DNA of 64,000 nucleotides from Rhinopithecus roxellana (Eukaryota > Chordata > Mammalia > Primates > Cercopithecidae). The notes below the pieces were generated by a model. That model saw only the letters and a program-made list of their open reading frames with translations. It had not been told where the DNA came from and ran no database searches. Of this stretch, positions 58,213-64,000 are shown one piece after another. Position 1 is the stretch's first letter. Each line of letters opens with the position of its first letter. The stretch lies in NCBI RefSeq assembly GCF_007565055.1, contig NC_044553.1, forward strand, positions 101,035,858 to 101,099,857, written 5' to 3'. Position numbers and translations under genes: made by a program.

Positions 58213-59539
58213 AATGAAATAGGTGGAGCCTCTCATGGCTATGTCATATTTCCCAATCCTCACTCCAAAACTATAAAGCCCTGGAAAGCAGAGAGACAGG
58301 TCCAGAGTCTCCTCTGCATCACCCACGAGGCATAGCACGCACCCTGGCAGCACGTGCAGAGGTTCTGAGCCCCACCACTCAGAAAGGAGGAGCAGTGCCT
58401 GGCAAGGATCTTGGCAGACACCTAATCAGGAAGTGCCTGACGCCAGTGGTCCAGGGGAAACTTATGGAGAGAGAGGTGGTAATGTCATGATCAGAATATT
58501 CTACTCTTTTCCTTATCTTTCCACTATACCTGCAGACAATTTTATACCTCAATCCTTGTCTTTGAAGTCACGAAGGTAAGCCCTTTCCATCTAATTTCTC
58601 TTAAATCTGGAAACCCAGACAGAGTGAGTATACATTTAGCTTTTCCATAAGATAGCGAGGTTGCTCTTCAAATATGCACCATCTAGAAGACATGTGGGTT
58701 GCAGGAAAGAGAAGATTGGACCTTTCTTAAGGGACATCTACCAGGCATAAAGAGGATGTAGACTTCAATATCAGAGTTCACACTTCTGGGATTTCTAGAA
58801 CAAGAATGAAACCTAAGACAGAGGCACCTTTGGATGAAAACTGCTTCCTCATAGCCCAAGGCAACTGTGGTTACTTTATGGGTTTGCTGGTAAAAAATCT
58901 TTCAGAAGAGGCCACATCTTCTCTTCAGATTCCTTTCATAAACAAAAGTGTAGATGCAATCACTGATGGAATGTTGGAACTTGGATAGTCACTAGAACCT
59001 CATAACCATTACATGTATAACTTTACTGTTTATCTATCCTGTCCCATACTTTCCTACCTCATCCTCACAAACCCAATTGAGTTCATTACCTCAGTGAATG
59101 GAACCACCACATCCCAACTGCACAAATGAAAAAACATAAAATAAAATTTTAAAAAAACAGGAGTCATCAACTTTTTCCTCAACCTCGTGTTCCCAAATGC
59201 AAACAGTCATCAGATTCCGATGACTGGACCTCCAAAATACATGTTAACTTCACATTCACTTCTCTTCAACAGACATTTTAGTGAAGGCTGCAATCATTTC
59301 TGATTTAGTTTACTTGAATCTAAATTGCCATTGTTTGTAAACTACATTATTATGCTTTGTATCACTGATAAAGAAAATAAAAGCTTCCAATTAATTTATG
59401 ACATGCCACTAACAGTAAGATGAATCCAGATTTAGATATAATAAAATGTGGAGGGAAAATTGTATGTCTTAAAATTAGTGAAATACAGTACTTGTCAACA
59501 TCCTAACTGCTATCTCTGCATTTATTCATGCGCTCTTCC
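58213..59539. other. stretch without recognisable genes or repeats
   Basis: Includes a 60-codon frame at 58806-58988 with no recognisable domain or splice context. I do not call a gene. Confidence 0.4.
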
Positions 59540-60096
59540 AGTCCACTCACATTACATCTAGAATGTTCTTTCTATAATAGGACATGTTACTGCTTTTTGC
59601 TTAAGACACTTCAAATTATTCTCTATATACTCAGGATGAAATCTAAAACAAGCACAACACATAAGGCCCTGCTCATTTCTCCAGCTCTTGACACTCTGTT
59701 TTTCTTACTCTAAACTCCAGCCACGCATAGCAACTTCCAAGTTCTGAAAAGAAAGAAAAAAAATGTTCTAGTCAAACTTTAGATATTTGCGCATACCCTT
59801 CCCTCTGCTGCAATGATATTCTCAGCCCTCTTAACCCCTACCCAACCTTCAGGTCTCAGCTAGCTCAAATCGTCATTTCCTCCAGAAGTTCTCTTTATCT
59901 CCAGACCAGGTCTAGATGTCTCTTCTGTGTTCCCATAACATTCTATGTTTAACAGACATCACACTCCACAAAAATTCCCTTTCTCTTTGTCTCTCCCTTA
60001 AGACTAAAGAGTCCTTGAGATAAGGGAAGATGTTGTAACACTATCATATCCCAAGTGCCTCACATGGTACCTGACAGCTAAATACTTGTTTAAGAT
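59540..60096 (+). mobile_element. L2 element to 3' end
   Basis: 'AAGGCCCTGCTCATTTCTCC' near 59664, 'AACCTTCAGGTCTCAGCTAG' near 59844, 'CCAGAAGTTCTCTTTATCTC' near 59883 and 'GTGCCTCACATGGTACCTGA' near 60055 are L2 landmarks in order. Confidence 0.8.
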
Positions 60097-60267
60097 TGAC
60101 AACACATGAGGAACAAATGAGAGTTTACCAGCCAAACAAATACAATAAACAATAGGATTTTTTTAATGAATTCATAATTGTTTAGTTATCTTCTACCTGT
60201 CAATTGCCAAATCTCTATAATACATTTCTCATCAATGGGATAAATATGCTTTAAATTACAATCATAT

Positions 60268-60648
60268 TGTATTAATCTGTTTTCACACTGCTATAATGAA
60301 CTACCTGAGATGCTATAATGAACTACCTGAGACTGGGTAATTTATTTTTTAAAAAAGAGAGGTTTAATTGACTCACGGTTACACATAGCTGGGAAGGTCT
60401 CAGGAAACTTATAATCATGGCAGAAGGTGAAGCAAGGCATGTCTTACATGACAGCGAGAGAGGGCAGGGGAACTGGAAAACACTTTTAAACCATCAGATC
60501 TCATGAGAGAACTAATTTACTACCACAAAAACAACATGGGGGAAGCCATCTCCATGATCCAATCTCTTCCCACCAGATCCCTCCCTCAACACATGAGGAT
60601 TACAATTCTAGATGAGATTTAGGTGGGACACAGAGCCAAACAGTATCA
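60268..60648 (-). mobile_element. THE1-type solo LTR, reversed, with internal 22-bp duplication
   Basis: Begins 'TGTATTAATCTGTTTTCACA' and ends 'GAGCCAAACAGTATCA'; contains 'GACTGGGTAATTTATTTTTT' and 'CTCATGAGAGAACTAATTTA'. Flanking CATAT (60263-60267) and CAAAT (60649-60653) fit a decayed 5-bp duplication. A perfect 22-bp tandem repeat occupies 60289-60332. Confidence 0.9.
60289..60332. repeat. perfect 22-bp tandem duplication
   Basis: The unit TGCTATAATGAACTACCTGA plus GA occurs twice in a row. Other THE1 LTRs, including 53050-53127 in this window, have one copy. Confidence 0.93.
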
Positions 60649-62138
60649 CAAATGCTCAGCTAGCGTTAGATGCTGCTATGTCTTTAGGGAAGACAGCCTC
60701 ATGTTATAAACTGATACAATTAGGGAACAAGCTTGAAAACAAAACAATTAGAAAAAAAAGCAATGCAAGATAAATCAAAAAGTGTCTAACTAGGTGTAGC
60801 ATATTATATTCATTGTTGGCACTCAGATGAAAAAGAGACCACCAAAAACTGAAGCAGTCATAGGATTTATTGAAGATCTTCAACTTGAGCAATCTCTTGA
60901 AGGAGGGGTACAATTTAAATTGATCACATTTAGGAGGAACTACCTATGAGCTACCAAAAAGAGACCCAATTGTCATTTTATTCAGTGTTTACTGTTTTGG
61001 TTGATAAAATATCTCTTTCAGAGACATTACAATCATAATCTTTGGGAAATGAATTAACTCAAGTAATTTAAAATCCATTCTTGGCTAAATTCTCAATTAG
61101 ATTTATTTTGCTGTCTTTTCATTCTGTCATAGATGTCCTTATTCCTGTTGCATTATGTTGTGATTCAGCTTAGAAAAAAATACAGATAAATCCTGAGGAA
61201 GTCTAAGGATACTTATTCTGAAAGTAGAGAATGTCAACAATGCTCAACAGCGTTGTACATGACGCCAGCATCTGCCTGTTTCAGCCAATATAAGCAACCC
61301 ATCAGCTTCCCAGACAAAAAGTCACAGTGACCTGCATTTAAAGAGGAGTCACACTGCAGCACTTAGTCAAAATGACAAGCATGTCCCTGGTGACTTGATG
61401 TTTGAATGGCTGGCCATGGGATTGCTAGGGTGATGGCCTGTGGGTCTAATTGGAACTGCAATTGCTCCCAAAGAGCTTTTAAAGGCTGCCTCCATCTCTG
61501 TCTTCCCTCTTTCTATGTAAAATATTTTTATTTTACCAATAATATTTCAGTTAAACTAATGATATAGAATTCTGCTCTAATATTACTTTGTCAAGCACAT
61601 CACTCACTGGAAAATAGTTTTCAAAATTGGAAGGTGACCCAGCACTGCCTTCTGAGCCTGAGACAGAAATAGAAGTCAGGTAAAAACCATGACCAGAAAG
61701 AAATACCTGCAGGGATAATCAGCAGTTGTGTAGGTGAGAAAATGTATGAGGCTCCTCTTTCTGTCGTGATAGCTAAAATTGTTTCTTTGTGAATATATCT
61801 CTCTCAGTTATGTATTGTTTCTGCAAGCACCCATTTTTCACACAAATTCCATTCCTATAGTCTTTGCTATGAACCTCATTATTACCAATAACTACAAATT
61901 CTTCAATATTTTAATTTCAAGTATTCTGTTTTCTAACAACCCTATTTTCCACCTCATTGCCTCTAGAAACTCAGTTTCAACAACCTCATAATGTCATTTT
62001 GCAACCCATTTATTGACTCGTTCACCTTTACCCTGTCTTTTTGACATCTTCTCTTCTTCCCTTACTCAACTGAAATTCCATGGCCAATTAGTATTATCAC
62101 TTCTTTGCTTGCACTGCCTGAAAAATCATTTTACATTT
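60649..62138. other. stretch without recognisable genes or repeats
   Basis: No gene supported. The block 61240-61500 is of more balanced composition and non-repetitive, so it is a possible conserved non-coding segment. Confidence 0.4.
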
Positions 62139-63560
62139 CTTTTCATAAAGGTCTGTTGAAGAAGTTCTTCAAATTCTTTTAGCTTTTGTCTGTCTGAAAA
62201 TGCTCTTACTTTGGTTTTATCCAAAAAGGATCTTTTTACTGGATACAGAATTCTAGGTAGAATGATTTTACTCTTAAAATGTAAAGGTGTCATTGTGTCC
62301 CGTGGCTTGCATTGCTTTTTATGTGAAGTCTATGGTAATTTATTGTTTTTCTGTACTTACTGTGTGTTTTTTGTTTTGTTTTATTTCTTTATCTTCATCA
62401 TTGATTTCCAGCAATTTGACTTTGATATGCTTAGTGTGGTTCTCTTTGTGTTTATCCTGCTGATAGTTCGTTGAGTATATAGGATCTGTCAATTTATAGT
62501 TCTCATCAACTTTTGAAAATGTTAAGCCTTTGTTCATTCAAATATCTTTATGTTTCTTTTTTCTCTCCTTCTGAGACTCCATTGACATATTTTAGTCTTT
62601 TTGATAATGCCCTATAGGCCACTGAGGCTGTGTTCATTTTTTTTAGGTGTTTGGTGTCTGTGCCCTACTTTGGATAATGTATATTACAATGTCATCAAGT
62701 TCACTGTTTTTTTTTTTTTTTCCTGACATGTTCACCTACTTTAATCTCATTTATTGAATTTTTCATATCTGACACTGTATTTTCAGCTCTAAAATTTTCA
62801 TTTGGGTCTTTTTTCCATTTCTCTTTCATTAGGTTCATGCTTTCCTTCAAATCCTTGAGTCTCTATACCTTTTAACTTTTAATTTCACATTTCTATTATT
62901 TCTGTGTTCATTTGTGGTAGCTGATTTTTTTCTCTTGTTAATGGGTAACATTTTCTTTTTTCTTTGAATTTGTGATTTTTAAAAATGATACGCTGGACAT
63001 TTTGAATTTTTTGTTGAGTTCCATTTTTTTTTCTTAAATAGTGCTGAACATTTTTCTATCAGGTAGATAGAATGTCCCAGGTGTTCAGTGAATACTCTCT
63101 GCTTTGGCTGTGTGGAACTCAAATGTCTCCCAGCCTAGCATGAGACAGGGGAACTGCTTTAGCTTAAAGCTTCTCATTTGTTCTTTTTCCAACATCATTT
63201 GTGGCTTGGTATTCAGCAAAAAAAATCAAAAAGACCATTACGCAAATTTCGAGTGTTATTTCTTTATTTGTCCTGTAAATTCTAGCTACTTCCACCTCCC
63301 TCAACTCCAGTTTTTTCTTCTTAACTCAGTGCAACCACTGTATTCAGGTTGAGCCCTTCCCTGTTCCTGTGGTCCAGAAATGCCTCCAAGCGGAAAGCCA
63401 AGGAAATTGTAGGGCTCACCTCATTTGTTTCCCTTCTCTAAGGCTTACAGTTCAACACTGCCTGATGGTCAGTGTTTAAAAACAGGTGTTTCATATATTT
63501 GTTCCAGTTTTCTAGTTGTTTATGGTGAAGTCTGGTCCCAGTGTCTCTAACATGGGCATA
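62139..63560 (-). mobile_element. old L1M 5' region, reversed
   Basis: 'TTTTGTCTGTCTGAAAATGC' near 62184, 'GGATACAGAATTCTAGGTAG' near 62241, 'GCTGTGTTCATTTTTTTTAG' near 62627 and 'TCTAGTTGTTTATGGTGAAG' near 63511 follow the reversed 5' part of old L1 elements, as at 18090-19720. Boundaries approximate. Confidence 0.6.
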
Positions 63561-63679
63561 AGCAAAAGTTTTGAGTATGTTACTTCTTAGAGTGGGTGCT
63601 ATAATTCAAAAGCTTCATGTCCTCTTCCCCAATAAAATGCTCAAGAGGAAACATGAAGAAGTTGGAATCAAACAAATCT

Positions 63680-63862
63680 GACCTTGAATGTTGGTACCAC
63701 TACCTACTCCCTGTGCGGTTTTAAACAAGACTCAACCTCTCTGTGTTTCTGCTTTCTGTTCTGTATAATCGTGGTAACAGTGACTATCACAATGGAGGTA
63801 GATATAAAGTTTAAATAAAATGATACATATGGAGAGCTTGGCAAAGTCTTTTGCATCTAATT
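63680..63862 (+). mobile_element. MIR element, decayed
   Basis: 'CTGTGCGGTTTTAAACAAGA', 'CTCAACCTCTCTGTGTTTCT' and 'GATACATATGGAGAGCTTGG' follow MIR order. Confidence 0.65.
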
Positions 63863-64000
63863 GTAAAATAAGAAATATGTAACCTGAAATCAAAGAGCCC
63901 TCTTTTTGGTCTTAAATTTGTCATAATTAGGGCCTTTGACAAGGTCAGCAGCCTTGTCAAAGAATAAGGCAAAACGAGAAAATAAATAAGATGGTTTTCT

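Noticed and set aside
58806..58988. 60-codon frame as a conserved small protein or exon
   Set aside because: No domain, signal or splice context is recognisable, and a frame this short is expected by chance.
1..64000. CRISPR array, operon or prokaryotic defence system
   Set aside because: Content is Alu, L1, L2, MIR, MaLR and Tigger throughout. Regular short repeats present are microsatellites, not spaced arrays.

Overview
The window is primate genomic DNA, most likely from an Old World monkey (macaque, baboon, guenon or colobine lineage). Two signs point there. The Alu at 13444-13725 carries changes typical of cercopithecoid AluYR-type elements (GGCTAGTTTTTTGT, CCGCCCGTCTCGGCC, GGCTTGAGCCACCGCGCC). 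The two young L1 3' ends carry an extra repeat of the 'GATGGGTGCTGACGAGTT' type, which I associate with monkey L1s. Both are recognised from memory, without a database search.

I find no convincing host gene: no exon series, CpG island, tRNA or snRNA gene, and no processed pseudogene. The only long open frame (541 codons, 42527-44152) is the C-terminal part of L1 ORF2. The window reads as an AT-rich gene desert or long intron packed with transposable elements of many ages.

Layout. 0-2 kb: young L1, minus strand. 3-4.1 kb: probable LTR. 4.5-6.7 kb: old L1M with an AluY and an inverted duplicate of its own flank. 7.4-8.2 kb: Tigger1-like and hAT-Charlie DNA transposons. 9.5 kb: TATC microsatellite. 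10.2 kb: MER2. 11-13 kb: MIR and L2. 13.3-19.7 kb: an AluYR with a foreign 66-bp tail segment, then a large old L1M holding an L1PA/Alu composite. 19.9-28.4 kb: L2 copies interrupted by MLT1, MST and Alu elements. 28.5-32.7 kb: L1M 3' ends, MLT1, Alus. 34-39.6 kb: MER5A, MIR, Alu, LTRs, L1M. 42.5-44.4 kb: second young L1, plus strand. 44.9-49.8 kb: old L1M split by a Tigger that is itself split by LTR sequence. 50.8-53.1 kb: a complete THE1-type MaLR element with two LTRs. 53.9-55.2 kb: MLT1 split by an ERV1-like LTR. 56-60.6 kb: MIRs, L2, THE1 solo LTR. 62.1-63.6 kb: L1M 5' region.

There is no new multigene system here. The most interesting signals are structural. A 66-bp segment sits between an Alu body and its poly(A) tail and is identical to DNA 2 kb away. 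A 134-bp inverted duplicate lies 1.6 kb from its likely source at about 93% identity. One L1 has a tiny inverted ORF1 piece at its 5' end. An L1-Alu junction lacks the usual retrotransposition hallmarks. Together these look like short, local template-switch or repair-patch events. Repeat family names are from memory of consensus sequences; subfamily names are tentative.
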